Of a stretch of 64,000 nt of DNA, positions 35,811 to 46,900 are shown one piece after another. Position 1 is the stretch's first letter, and each line of letters starts with the position of its first letter. The position numbers and the translations under genes are program-made. A model generated the notes under the pieces. The model was not told the origin of the DNA and ran no database searches. It saw only the letters and a program-made list of their open reading frames with translations. Origin of the DNA: Corythucha ciliata (lineage: Eukaryota; Arthropoda; Insecta; Hemiptera; Tingidae); contig CM075942.1 of the NCBI GenBank assembly GCA_038030265.1, forward strand, positions 52,542,751-52,606,750, given 5' to 3'.

Positions 35811-36781
35811 CCCCTTTTACTTCCATGTCCTTTATGAAATTATTAGTAAAATAATAAGATTATTAATTAAAAATGCAACCTTGTTTAGCATTTTTTGTTA
35901 TATCCTAACTACTAAACAGATGAGTGTAGTCCATGAAATCGGAGAAATTGGACAAAATAAAAAATAAATAAAAGGGGTCTGTTGTGTAGGATTTCAGTGT
36001 TCCTAGGTAATATATCCTTTTCCACCCATCCGCCCAGAATTAAATCATATATATGTTGACGGGAAGGACGGGTGGAAAGAGACAGTGATAATAGGTCTAT
36101 TCGTTTGTCGTCCTGGGCCCGCATTCCGAAGCCGTGTGAAAATGCCGCAAAAAGCCGTTGCTATAGCGGGATAATGTCATTTCTTATTCTGCGTCCTTGG
36201 ATCCCGCTTGCGGCATTTTTTCCCGACCGTTCAGAATAAGGCCTCGGACTACTCCGAGCAGCACAAAATTTTGTAACCTCGCGGGTTATCATGTGGAATA
36301 ACGCGAAAACATAATGGAAGGTTAGTACTTTCAGTGCTAATAGTGCAGCTCCGGACGGCAAACGAATAGACCTTATGACTGTTAAAAGTAATAGAACAGG
36401 GTTTATATCGATAGCAGATTATGATAAACTTGAAGCCTAAAGTCTCTAGCAGTGATGGTCGGTGATGGGTGGGAAGGTGCTTTTGGGTGGTGTCAACTGA
36501 AGAGCGTGGTAAGAGCATTCAACATCTTTCGGCATGTTTCAACTTCGTTTATGCGCATATTTCTTCATCAGTAATCCGGTTAGTACGTGATCGCCGTCAC
36601 GGAGGTTTATAATTTTTAGCTTGAATGAACTTTGAAATTGAACAATAGTGATTCCAACCAAGCGTAGGAAGGGCATAAAATGTGATATCATTGAATATTG
36701 GGCCAGCGGCTGACTTATTCAGTTACGAAATGGTCATTTTTATGTTACAATTACTTTGTCATTCTGCTTAGAAGTGGACCA

Positions 36782-37177
36782 GGGGGCCTGTTCTGTAACT
36801 TTTAGTTGAGTGTCACTATCACTGTCATGTTCCCTGTCCTTTCAACTGTTCCTTGTAACTGTCATTTGAACTGCTTCCTGTGATAATGACTGGAGTTCCG
36901 TAAAACCAGCCTAGTGTTCCTTTATAACCTGAACATTACCTTCCCACACGCCCGAAAGCCGATCAAAGGCTATGAACAATACTCTTCAAGTGATCCTTGT
37001 AACACCACTTGGCTATCCCAAAGGATAGTGATAGTGTAGTGAAGGATAGTGTTCCCCCAGTCGTGACGTCAGGGGAACAGCTACAAGAGAACACTGAGAT
37101 ACAGAGCACAAAACATGACGTCACAACAAGACCTGACTGTTCCTAGGACCAGTCAAATTCTTACAGAACAAGCCTCC
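36782..37177. mobile_element. MITE with GGGCCTGTTCTGTAA termini
   Basis: Left end GGGGCCTGTTCTGTAA and right end TTACAGAACAAGCCTC are inverted copies with few mismatches, about 395 bp apart. The interior carries ggatagtg and tgttcc words in both orientations. The target duplication is unclear (possibly CAG). Superfamily not assigned; no ORF. Confidence 0.7.
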
Positions 37178-37539
37178 AGTTCTCCACGGACTGTTCCCGT
37201 TCATGAAAGCATGTGAGTAACCCCATTGGCGATTGTAGCTATCATTAGTGGCGCTAGTGTCGTGTGACAATGAAACAGGTTCTCCTTACACATGTTATTT
37301 TTAGTGAATCGTTGAACAAGTTTTGTGTTTTTTAAAAGTGTTTTTATTCTACATGATACTAAAACCCAATTTTACGTCCGCGAATGAGTCCCAAAAGTGC
37401 CTCTTTTCTTGCCTAGGAGCTCAAATATTTTACGGCCGCAAATTTCCCGGTTTTTAGAGTCTAGGCTCTAAAGTAATTTTACGGACTGTGCTTCATATAC
37501 TCGCATTGAAGCGCTCTTCACTACACGAATTAAAAAGCT

Positions 37540-38335
37540 CGAAACTGAGTAAGGTTATCCGCTGTTCAGTGACATTATCTAAAGGTCAATACAGACCAAG
37601 GTATATAGACTACAGAGGTATGCTTTTAACTTTTAAGCCAATCATAATCATTCGCGCAATGACGTCATGGGGTTTGATCCATTTAAATCAGACGGTAGGT
37701 ATTTCAATAAAATATCCCCGTCAGTATTCGTTACCAGGAAGAAATCTAAGTTTTACATTTGTAAGTGACTGGAAACACTGCTAAAACTTGGGGGAACGTG
37801 CCTCGACATGTGAGCGGAACGACTTTACGTTAAAAATTGTTGGGAACAAGTTTACAAAAAAAAGTAGCGGCTGGAACGAGCTTTCATACGCCCGATCAAT
37901 CAAATATGAACATGACTTTCGGCCATAAAATAGGTGTGGGAGTATTATAATTGTAAGGTATGCTTCCTCACAATTAAACAATGAAAATCCAAAGAAATTC
38001 CTAAAGGAAGTCTGGTTTCAACCAAAACCAAAACAACCACAATATTATTCAAAATAGGCTATAACAAACCAAGCAAGACTAAAAAACACAGTGACAGGAA
38101 GGGCCCACGAGTGCGATAAGATCACAATTTTAGAAGAACCTCTCACCTCATCTCAAGTCTAACCCGGGTGACGTAACGGTTGCCAAGGAATAGCCCCTAG
38201 ATACGAGCATACCTCTGTAGTCTATGTACCTTGAATACAGACTACTCGGACGTGAAGTGGGAACACGCATTCCCACGTGTGATACACAATTCCAGAAAAG
38301 GTTTTATTTGTTTACGTTCACATTGCTCTGCTTCT
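37540..38335 (+). repeat. dispersed repeat split by a transposon
   Basis: Sequence on both sides of the element at 37597-38233 joins to match 52040-52170: aaaggtcaatacagac plus tactcggacgtgaagtggg, then cccacgtgtgatacacaattc. The copy at 52 kb is uninterrupted. Confidence 0.75.
37597..38233. mobile_element. CAAGGT-family element, long member (637 bp)
   Basis: Ends CAAGGTATATAGACTACAG and CTGTAGTCTATGTACCTTG extend inward through agaggtatgc / gcatacctct. The perfect 9-bp duplication AATACAGAC lies at 37588-37596 and 38234-38242. It has inserted into a dispersed repeat whose unoccupied copy lies near 52060. The open frame at 37488-37784 crosses its boundary and is not considered real. Confidence 0.92.
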
Positions 38336-38573
38336 TCTATCGTGCTTTAGCGGAGAAATGTGGATGATGTTTGTTGTTTAGCCCGGTCGGAGGGATTTGA
38401 TTGTGACCGTTGTTTGGATTTCCTCAATGGATTGGATAAAAATATTCAGTTCACTGCGGAAGTAGAGTCTGGTGGCCTTCTCAACTATTTGGAATCGGCG
38501 ATTATTAGGACAGTGAGAGGCATTTGCCATTTATAGAAAACCGACGGTCATTGATACTCTGATTCCTTCAGAC

Positions 38574-38750
38574 TCACAGGGGCCAGAAATATGGTTTGTC
38601 AATCGAGCGTTGAAAATACCATTGTCGAATGTATTGTTTCACGAGACCGAGACCGATACGAGACTTGAGTGGTTTCGGTCTCGGCCTGGGTTCTAAAAAG
38701 TTGGTATCGGTATCGGTCTCGAATATAGTACGGTATCGGTCTCGAAAAGG
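38574..38750 (-). repeat. degenerate TCTCGG/CCGAGA hexamer repeat, block 1
   Basis: Words cgagaccgagaccgatacgag and ggtatcggtatcggtctcg recur around 38640-38745. The block is related to 39503-39665. A six-base repeat translates to Arg-Ser or Glu-Thr alternations, so the RS-like frames are artefacts. Confidence 0.75.
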
Positions 38751-38999
38751 AAAATGATCTGAGAGCTTCGTATGGAAAATTTTAGTGTAACTATCAAGGA
38801 AATACACAGTCAACTACGATAGAGTCCGAGACATATCGACCGCGGGGGAATAAAAAAATCGCATAGGATCGGTCGTGTTGAGAATTACACGGAAGGGACA
38901 AGGGAATTCTTCTTTCTCTTCCGTCATACTTAGCTCTTGGGCTATCAGATTCTTGGTAACCGGTTGAACGAATCCGCGCTTAAACGTTCAGACAAAGCG

Positions 39000-39240
39000 C
39001 TAAATATGTGTGCCTGAAATTGCGAAAAAGTGTTCGTTTGTGGCTAAAATGGATAAAAAGCGCAAATTCACTGCTGAAATGGATAAAAAGGGGAAATTCA
39101 CGGCTGAAATGGAGAACAAGTGCTAATTCACGGCAAAAAATGAGAAAACTCCTAATTCACGGCTAATACTATTCAGAAAACGTCAGAATTCGCGGTGTCT
39201 GAAGACAAATCGGTGTCCACAATTAATAAAATGCCATGAA
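39000..39240 (+). repeat. degenerate ~30-bp repeat array
   Basis: Regular units are gcaaattcactgctgaaatgg, truncated here, ggaaattcacggctgaaatg, gctaattcacggcaaaaaatg and cctaattcacggctaatac. This is one of the better preserved stretches, with a spacing of about 30-33 bp. Confidence 0.8.
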
Positions 39241-39479
39241 TGAACTCCACAGTGCGTGAAAATTATATTTATTATTCATTTGGAGGCCAAGGGGCCTCAG
39301 TGAGATTTCTGCCCACGGGCCACGGCGATTTGACCAGCTCGGGTAATTCTGCTGTTACCCCTTACATAGTTTCGCCATTAGGGGAGGGGGTTGAGGCACA
39401 ACTAGGTTATGTCATGACCACAACTTTCATTTTGTTTTTTGTGTTTTATGTTTGTTTGTCCTTCCTTCACTCCTGCACC

Positions 39480-39670
39480 ACCCCCTCCACGGTTTTTCTG
39501 ATACCGAGACCGAGTCTCGGTCTCGTCTCGAGAATGGTGGTATCGTCTCGGTCTCGGTACGATACCTGGAGTCAAGGTCTCGGTCTCGGTCTCGCCCTCT
39601 TAAAAGTAGGTCTCGTCTCGGTATCGGTATCGGTCTCGAAACAGAGACCGAGCTCGGTTTCGGTGCATCA
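39480..39670 (+). repeat. degenerate TCTCGG hexamer repeat, block 2
   Basis: Repeated ggtctcggtctcg and gtatcggtatcggtctcg words. Both overlapping plus-strand frames (39240-39782 and 39452-39682) get their Arg-Ser and Val-Ser-Val runs from this block. Confidence 0.8.
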
Positions 39671-39759
39671 CTATTCGAATGAACGTTTCACCAACGAAAT
39701 AAACGGTCCTTGGCGGCGTGGAAGACGTCCTTGGCACAAGGCTGGCATTGTGAATGGCG

Positions 39760-39940
39760 TAAGCCGAAAGTGCTCTGCCTAATAAAATTCGCACTGACGT
39801 GAACGCCCACACGAAGCCGAGTGAGCCGTGTCAATGCTCGTCACAGCCTTATATAGTGTAATGGGCAATAGCTCGATTCGAACCCAGGCCCGCTGGGTAG
39901 CAAAGCGAGTATTGTAACCATTACACCACCGAGGCGCGAT
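39760..39940 (-). mobile_element. tRNA-derived SINE-like sequence
   Basis: On the minus strand, from 39938, there is a tRNA-like head with A box TGGTGTAATGGTTACAATAC and B box GGTTCGAATC (complement at 39875-39884), about 45 bp apart as required for internal RNA polymerase III promotion. An 11-base anticodon loop and imperfect stems mean it is not a working tRNA. The head is followed by an unrelated body (cattgacacggctcactcgg), as in SINEs. The tRNA source is perhaps Gly- or Glu-like. Confidence 0.6.
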
Positions 39941-40339
39941 GTTTTCGGGTTTTATTTCCGTTTTATTGGAAAAATTGAGTGAAGGGGATCAGGTGAAAAT
40001 GAGAGGCTGACAATATAAAATACAAAGATTGGCACTCGCCAGTCGATTTTTGAATCACGGAAGGGGGGAAAGGCCCCGACCAAGAAGACCAGTCTTGCTT
40101 CCTACACGAAGGTAACGGAGACGTGTCACCCACAAGGCTCGTGAGAAAGAGAATCAATTGAACCTCTATGGCTCGATAAAATCCACCAAATCTCGGTTTT
40201 AATGCAAAACGCTCATTCATCAGTCAATTAAATTGGTGCCGGTGACACTCAGTGACGTTATGAGGCAAATTCGAACTCAAAGCGTGGCAATGCAATCGAG
40301 CAGAATGGAACACAAATAGGCCATCACACGAAATTTCGC

Positions 40340-40440
40340 TTTTGAAGGAGCCAAACCCAACGTTGTTTTCTGAAAGTACACTAGACCCTAGGATTTGGGG
40401 TTCTGAAAGCAGCGAATCCACAAAATTATTATTATTTTTT
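40340..40440 (+). repeat. outlying units of the ccaaaccc/gttttctgaa repeat
   Basis: gagccaaacccaacgttg and ttttctgaaagtacacta match words in the array at 41270-41700. Confidence 0.4.
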
Positions 40441-40779
40441 TTCCAATGGATTAAGCCAACTAATGTTTTTCCTGCCTGGTTTCACTGCCAACCCAGTGAA
40501 ACTGCTCATGAATGGGCCAAAATTCAGCGTCGCTAATTGACATTGTGCTTTTCCCGTCATGTCAAGCTTGAAATTCCTTCAGAAATCCATCAAAATGTAT
40601 TCCAAATTTTTGAACAAATCAGTTGAAAAAATAATAATCAGTGCGTGCCTAGGAAGAATCGAAGGGGGAGGACAGAGGCAGGCAGACCCATGCATGCCCC
40701 TCTTCTGTTGAGACCTCTGGAAAGCTCTGAAGATTACAAAATAAGGAAGTTTTAGGTTTTCTGTTCATTAATGTACGAG

Positions 40780-41265
40780 CGTAAAAACGAAATTCTGAAA
40801 AAGGACTCGTTTAAGGCTAAAGGTGTGAAGCATTTGTAAATTCGCGGTTCACGGTGGCCTTTTTACGAAAAAAACTGCAAACAAAAATCGCCTACCCACT
40901 GCTCATGTGGAAAGTTTGCGACTAAGGTAGAGAAAAAGCGGTAATTCATTACCAATGTGAAAAAATCGCTCATTTGCGGCTAATATGAAGAAGAACATTA
41001 ATTCACAGAAAAAAAAAATCGAGAAAACATAAATTCGCGGTTTTTGGAGGCCACATACCGTGCTCAATCAACACTTATTCACACACTACTTCTTCACAAA
41101 ACGATAGTTCATAGCCAAAAATCACTGCTGAAACAGTGAGGAAGAGCTAATACGTGGCTAAGCGTGAGAAAAACGCTAATTCAAGGCGCAAATTCATAAC
41201 ACGCCAATTCACGGCTACTGGAGGACACTGATCGGGCCAATTTATAAGTGGAACACAAAAACCTG
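40780..41265 (+). repeat. degenerate ~30-bp repeat array with TGGAGG module
   Basis: Units are gctcatttgcggctaatatg, cgctaattcaaggcgcaaattc and cgccaattcacggctactgg. The module tggaggccacataccgtg lies at 41045-41062, with a second shortened one at 41219. Confidence 0.78.
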
Positions 41266-41269
41266 CCAG

Positions 41270-41700
41270 ATCACTTAGACTTACAAATCCTGTGCTTGAT
41301 CCAGAAGTATCCCTCGGAATCTCTAGAGGGAGCTAAACCCTTGAAATTTGTATTGAAGGAGACCAATCGGCACAATTGTGGTTTCAAAAAGCTAAAATCC
41401 GTGAAATTGGAACTAGAATGAACCACACTCTTGAAATTTGATTATGCAAAACCATAAAATGGTTATAAAAGGGGTGGAATCCATAAAATTAGTTTTCTGG
41501 GAGAGCCAAACTCGTTGAAAAGGGTTTTGGGCCTTGGGATGACCCAAAACCATCGTTTTCTGAAGAAGCTGATCCCGGGAAAATATTTTCAAAGTATCGA
41601 ATAGAAGATAAATCCGTGAAATTTGTTGATGCCAAGCTGGTGGAATGCGATGATGCTAAATCGGAGGAATTGGACGACGCTAAGCCCGCGGAATGATGAC
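41270..41700 (+). repeat. second degenerate tandem repeat (gaaattt/ccaaac type)
   Basis: Recurring words are cttgaaatttgtattgaagg, aaatccgtgaaattggaac, cactcttgaaatttgatt, ccaaactcgttgaaaaggg and atccgtgaaatttgttgatg, at about 35-45 bp spacing. Its 3' part has a shorter period (gatgctaaatcgg, gacgctaagcccg). This is a separate family from the AATTCGCGG repeat that it abuts. Confidence 0.6.
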
Positions 41701-44700
41701 CACAGCGTGGAACCCCTGTGTCCCCTGCATAGTGGAAACCCCCAGAACCTTATGTCGTGCGGGTTCATGCCTAGCGTCTCAAGATAATCCTCCAAAGCCT
41801 CAGTTTCGCTGGACCTCATTGGGCAAGACGCTTTCGTTATTTTTAACGCACTACACACGCACATTATTAACTGCGGTTAATAATGACCCGCGGCCTTTCC
41901 ACCAATCAGGGAAGTATAGCGGCTCACACCTTACATTCTTGCGTTGAATAAGGTACAACTAGCCTGGAAATAATTTTGCAATCCCTCGTCACTATTCGGA
42001 GAGCCTTTTTCCCACGACGATACGAGAATATTACCAGGCAATCTTCACCTACAATATTATTATCCAATAAAATCATTTTCCCTCCACCATGAAATTAGGA
42101 TAATATTTTTTACCCCTCAACCATCATCGCAACTTAACCCTCACCAATCTCATCATTTACGGTTCGAGTGTGTGTCTTCATCGTAAACCCGCCTACTACT
42201 TTACATATCCATTTTCAACCCTCTGCTGCCCCCTCCCTATATCACACCACGTCCATTGTTGTCGCGGTGTTGTGGAAAGTAGTGAAATCGAAAGAGATTT
42301 GGCCGGAAGCCAAGTACTACCCATTCATCACAATGAGAGAGGGGTTCTCCATGGTAGGCATATATTTAGTTGCAGATGGTTCCCAAGATTGTGGTAGAGA
42401 GTGTGAAGTGGTGGGGGGGGGAGAAAATTGAATTCACGCTTCAGTAACGCACATCATTTTCATTAAAACCCACCACACACCCTTAATAAACAGTACCTAT
42501 GCTGTTAACGGGATAAACAATCAAAGAAAATTGCAAACGAGATCATCCAAAACTGAAAAGTTACTGCATCGACGCAAAAAAAGGATGGTGGTGTCATCAG
42601 TAATGGGGCAGTGGGGGTTAGAAAAAAGTTTTTCAAGTCAGTGTGTAATACTGTTTCTTCACTGGCTTCATCCCAGATAAAAATACATGTGGGATTACTC
42701 CGAAAATCTCCAGAAGGCTGGATGTAGAAAAACTAGAGAGATTGAACAAGAATGGTTTTGAGGAGTGTAGAGGGGGGTTTCTCTCGGTCTCTCACAGCTT
42801 CCACACATCCAAGTATATATAGAAAAGTGTATATATGTGTATATTGAACTGTTATTCAACGGCTTCGGCAATATAGTCTTCTTTCTTCTTTTTTCGCTAT
42901 TTTTCTCGGTCAAATATTTAACTCGCTTTTCACAGCGCTTTTCACAATTTTCCGTTATTGCGAAAAAATCTTTTTTTTGATGAGTGCTATGAGAAAATTT
43001 CAATTGACTATGGTTGTTGAAGGGTAGGGGGAGAAAGGGGTGCCCAATATTAAATGATTGAACGTGTCATTCATGGAATTATACGAGATAAACGCCGTGA
43101 GATCCATGACATGTGACCATCAGGTTGATGGTACTGAAGGTATTCACACCTTCCTCAAACCACACACAGTTCATTACCACCCCTTCCCATCACAGTACCG
43201 CGAGAGATTTTCCGCTAGAATTAAGTTCTAGACCCTGCCACCACCATCAACACCGCACCCCTAGCAATACCCCCCCCCCCTCATAATATCACCTGTCGTG
43301 TTGTTTTGAAACATGAACTACCCTTTACCTTCGGAAAACCCTTTTCAGTCGTCCATTTTCAGCGATGAGTGACAAGTGATTCTACCCGACGACATTCATT
43401 TCTCTCTCTCTCTCTCTCCACTCATCGCATTGTAGTGGAGGATCACTTATAAACTAGTCGCGTTAATTACGAAATTACAAGAGTTTAGTTTCAAAACCGT
43501 GGGAATTTCCGGTATTTCGAGTTATCAAGGCGAGGGGGTAGAACTAATGGATAGAATCCAGAATAATCACGTTAAAGGCAGACCGTGTTGTCGTGAGTTC
43601 TCGAGCAATGGTGAGGGGGCCGAAACCATTGTATTTAAGGCAGACCTTGTGACGGAGGGAAGTGTTGGGCGCTTAGCCAAATTCTTTCCTTTTTCCATTG
43701 TCATGGCGCAAAGGTTGAAATAACAGCAATAAGAAGTAATCTGTGGCGTAAAGGGGCCGTTAGGCGGAAAAGATTGAATCTTTGATCTTCTCATCATCGC
43801 AAATAAGTATTCGAGGAAACCAGGGTGATGCGTGTATAGACGAACCACTTTGTTATTATTTTCACGAATAAATTCAAGATAGATCGGGAATATTCATTTT
43901 TTTTTCTCCCCACTTCAGACATCTAAAGCCCCGCCAGCCACATATTTCCCTCCTCATGATGAGGGAGAAAGCGCGATAGTCGCAGCAGCGGGGGCGGGGG
44001 CGGGGAGAGGATGAAGGAGCTCAAAAAGCCAATTTCACAGTTCGGTCTCACCTCTAAAAGCCTTCCCACTCTCTCACAACGCCTAACTCTTGCCTTTTCG
44101 TCCCATAATTTCCCAAGACGGTTTTCTCCCTTCTTGCAACGATCTCACAATTTTTTTCCACTTCTCCCACCCCTCTATCCACCCCCTACTCATACTCAGT
44201 CTTTCCTCCTTTGCTCTTACTTCGAAGTAATAACATTATCAAAAAAGAAGGGCTTCTCTCCGAGGTTCTATAAGTAGAATAACTGCTCGCATGGAAGACG
44301 TAAAGTGTGTGAGCACTACCGGAGAAAAAAGAATTCGAGAAACGAGTGTGTAATATAAGAGGCTCTGTCACTAATGGAACCGCCACCGTCATTGTAATAA
44401 CTGGCGCAATTTCCCTCTATTTTTGCAGTGTATGCTACTAATTTACCACAATTCTTTATTATTCTGTAATTTTCGCAGACCTAGTGCAGTTGACGTTTTG
44501 TTAGAATGTTTTTTCTTCAAAGGGGTTCGATTTGACTCTGACGCGGACGCGGCCCATTGAAAATAGTCGAACGCGTAATGCAGCCAGCCCAAGCCCATAA
44601 ACACATTTATAAATATGGGGCCAGATAACGCGTTCGCCGCACTGATACGCAGTTTAATTCGCGTGGCCTTAGAAATCGGGGCAAATCGGATGTCTCGGTT

Positions 44701-46079
44701 TCCACATTCTTTGCATCGACAAACCTCGAGACTGCAGACTGCCCGATCACTGCTAAATACGCTTCTAATTTTGAATTCCAATAAAAATCTGGCAATAGGA
44801 AAGAAAACCAGGATGGTGAGGAAGGACAATTAGATTCAATTCAAAATCGAGGGTTATGAAGGGGTGCCCTTGGGTATAAAAAGGGTGAGATTGAAAAAAA
44901 AAAGTACGGTGTAAGAAAAATAAAGTGAATAGTAAGTGGATAAGGGGTGTAAAGGGGGAAGCAAAAGCATAGTTGAGGAGTAAGAAATAAGTGAGCCGTG
45001 AAATGGAGGATACCCTCCTTTAGCTTCTTTCTTTTTATTCCTCCTCCTCCTTTTTCAGGAAACAATTGCTTCTCTTCTGTGTGTGAGTGCCCCACCGCTC
45101 CAGCTAGGACAGGAATAAAATAAACGGTTGGTCGTAGTGATTCAAAATGCTGAAAAAACGAGTTTTTAATGAACATGCGCCTCAAAGCTACACAGAAACG
45201 ACGACAAGGGAGAAAAAAGTGTGTTTTTTTTTATTTTTTAACATTTTTTTTTATACCTTGGAGTTTGAGCCTTTTGAGAGAGAGTGGATGATTGAGTTGA
45301 ACACACTTTTCTTCGAATGCCCAGGGTTGAAAGATAAAAAGGTGGCCGATTTCGCCTCATTCATCAGTCTTGGAACTTAAAATGTCGTCCTAGAACTCGA
45401 AGTTTCTACCTCTATTAACCAGCGCTAGTCTCTATTAACCAGAAATCACTGTCAAGCATTTCGGCATTTTTCAATCCTCCCTCCCCCACCCATTCCAACA
45501 AAAGTTGGACTCCGGTACAAGCCGTGGATCCTGTTGTTCGCTTCTTGATGCCAAAATTAACAACTTCTAACGGGGAATAGTTGGTGCCTGCCTTACCTGG
45601 GGCGTATGCTAGTACCGGCCCAAGCCTAACTGCTAATTCCCACTCTTTTTCAAGCTTGGGGGGAAGAACTGTGGCAATACACCCCGCCAAGAAAACTCTA
45701 CAGACATTTTTTTCATTTTAGAAATGTGACATATAAAATCTGAAAATCGATATCTAAAATAAATGACATCTCCCTTATTCACTACCACTAATCGTTCTGA
45801 CGCCCTCAATCATAAATAATTAAGGTCACCAGGTCCTGAGGTGAACTAAATCAGCTGCCATGCTGAATTGCGACATGTAGATGATTTTGGCCAAACCGCC
45901 CCTCAGAGAATGACAGAGAGCCCCTCAAAGTAACCAAAAAATGAGCGTTTCACATTTTTTGCAGATCAACAAGGGCCACTTGCGTCAAGGCTTTTCCTTG
46001 GACGTCAGAGCTGACGTTATTCACGTGGCCTCATTAGCTGCCTGAGAATGCCTTAACAAGTTGTTTCCACCATAAAAAC
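41701..46079. other. mostly non-coding stretch
   Basis: A TC microsatellite lies at 43399-43419, with C and G runs near 43270 and 42411. No gene is supported except the weak transposase-like fragment at 44515-44800. The minus frame 45415-45690 (PKLEKEWELAVRLGPVLAYA, then GKAGTNYSPLEVVNFGI) is protein-like, but I recognise no family. Confidence 0.45.
44515..44800 (-). pseudogene. possible transposase-like fragment
   Basis: The minus frame contains a Cys pair (CRCKECGNRD), a stretch RIKLRI and then ALSGPIFINVFMGLGWLHYA. The order Cys-x-x-Cys, hydrophobic strand, small-residue loop and Gly-x-Gly helix recalls the N-terminal part of Mutator-like transposase-derived proteins of arthropods, but the second Cys pair is missing. 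Two overlapping frames make the reading uncertain. Confidence 0.22.
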
Positions 46080-46330
46080 GGCTAAACTGACTGTAATCGC
46101 GCTGCAAAATGGCAGAGCCGATTATTTGCGCCCTAAAAATTGCCCAACTCTCCAAAAATAGCCAAACTGACTTCACGTGCCCTAAAAATAGCTAAAATGA
46201 TTATTCGTGCCGTCGTGCACATGCCTGCTGAAAAGACCATTATTCCTTCCCTGAAAATGGCTAAATCAACCATTCACTCACCAAAAATGGCCAAACTGAC
46301 CATTCACGCTGCTAAAAATGGCCAATACTG
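46080..46330 (+). repeat. variant repeat array: ctaaaaatggccaaactga units
   Basis: Units are cctaaaaatagctaaaatga, ctgaaaatggctaaatcaacc, ccaaaaatggccaaactgacc and gctaaaaatggccaatactg, at about 33-37 bp spacing. Each is followed by att and a cacgc word. It resembles the AATTCGCGGC family with the two halves in changed order. Confidence 0.7.
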
Positions 46331-46519
46331 TAAAGGTCTACCCACACACAGCAGTGCCATTAACGGGACTTGCGGGAAGAGAGTCCGGCAAGTAAAATAT
46401 TATTCTCATATGGGAATGGAAGGGGCTCGTTCACACCCATCCGGCACGTTTCGGGGACGTGACAGTGACGAGAGCGTACTGATGTATGTGGATAGACTTT
46501 AATACCGACCATTCAGGGC

Positions 46520-46860
46520 TTTCGGATGACTCACGCTCTAAAAATGGCTAAACTGACTAGTCGAGCCCCAAAACGGCAAAACTTGCGATTTGCGCCTTGA
46601 AAATGGCCAAGACTCCGTTCACAAGCTCTGTGCTATGCGTCTGTGGGGTCTGTACAACCAAGAAAAATTCCGTCGGAAAACGAAGCATTTTGATTGGTTT
46701 CAAAGACTCCACAGATGCACATAGCATAATTTTGTGAAAGAGGTGCCTAAAAGTTGAAGTGATAATTTTCGCGCTAAAAATATCCAAAATGGTGATTCCC
46801 GCTCTATAAATAGCAAAACTGACAATGTACGTGTCCTAAAAATGACGAAACTGACGAATC
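46520..46860 (+). repeat. variant repeat array, continuation
   Basis: Units gctctaaaaatggctaaactg, truncated here, ccttgaaaatggccaag and cctaaaaatgacgaaactgac. It continues the array at 46080 after about 190 bp of unrelated sequence and stops at the palindromic element at 46901. Confidence 0.6.
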
Positions 46861-46900
46861 CATCAAATGAGTAGATATTGTGGGATTTTTTGTAGATATA

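Noticed and set aside
39240..39782. RS-rich protein-like frames
   Set aside because: The Arg-Ser and Val-Ser runs come directly from the TCTCGG hexamer repeat in different frames.
39865..39938. Functional tRNA gene
   Set aside because: The anticodon loop would have 11 bases and the stems mismatch. A non-tRNA body follows, so a SINE head is more likely.
6480..41265. Degenerate repeat arrays considered as CRISPR-like arrays
   Set aside because: Units are diverged, variable in length and without constant repeats separated by unique spacers. The context is a eukaryotic intron with no cas genes.
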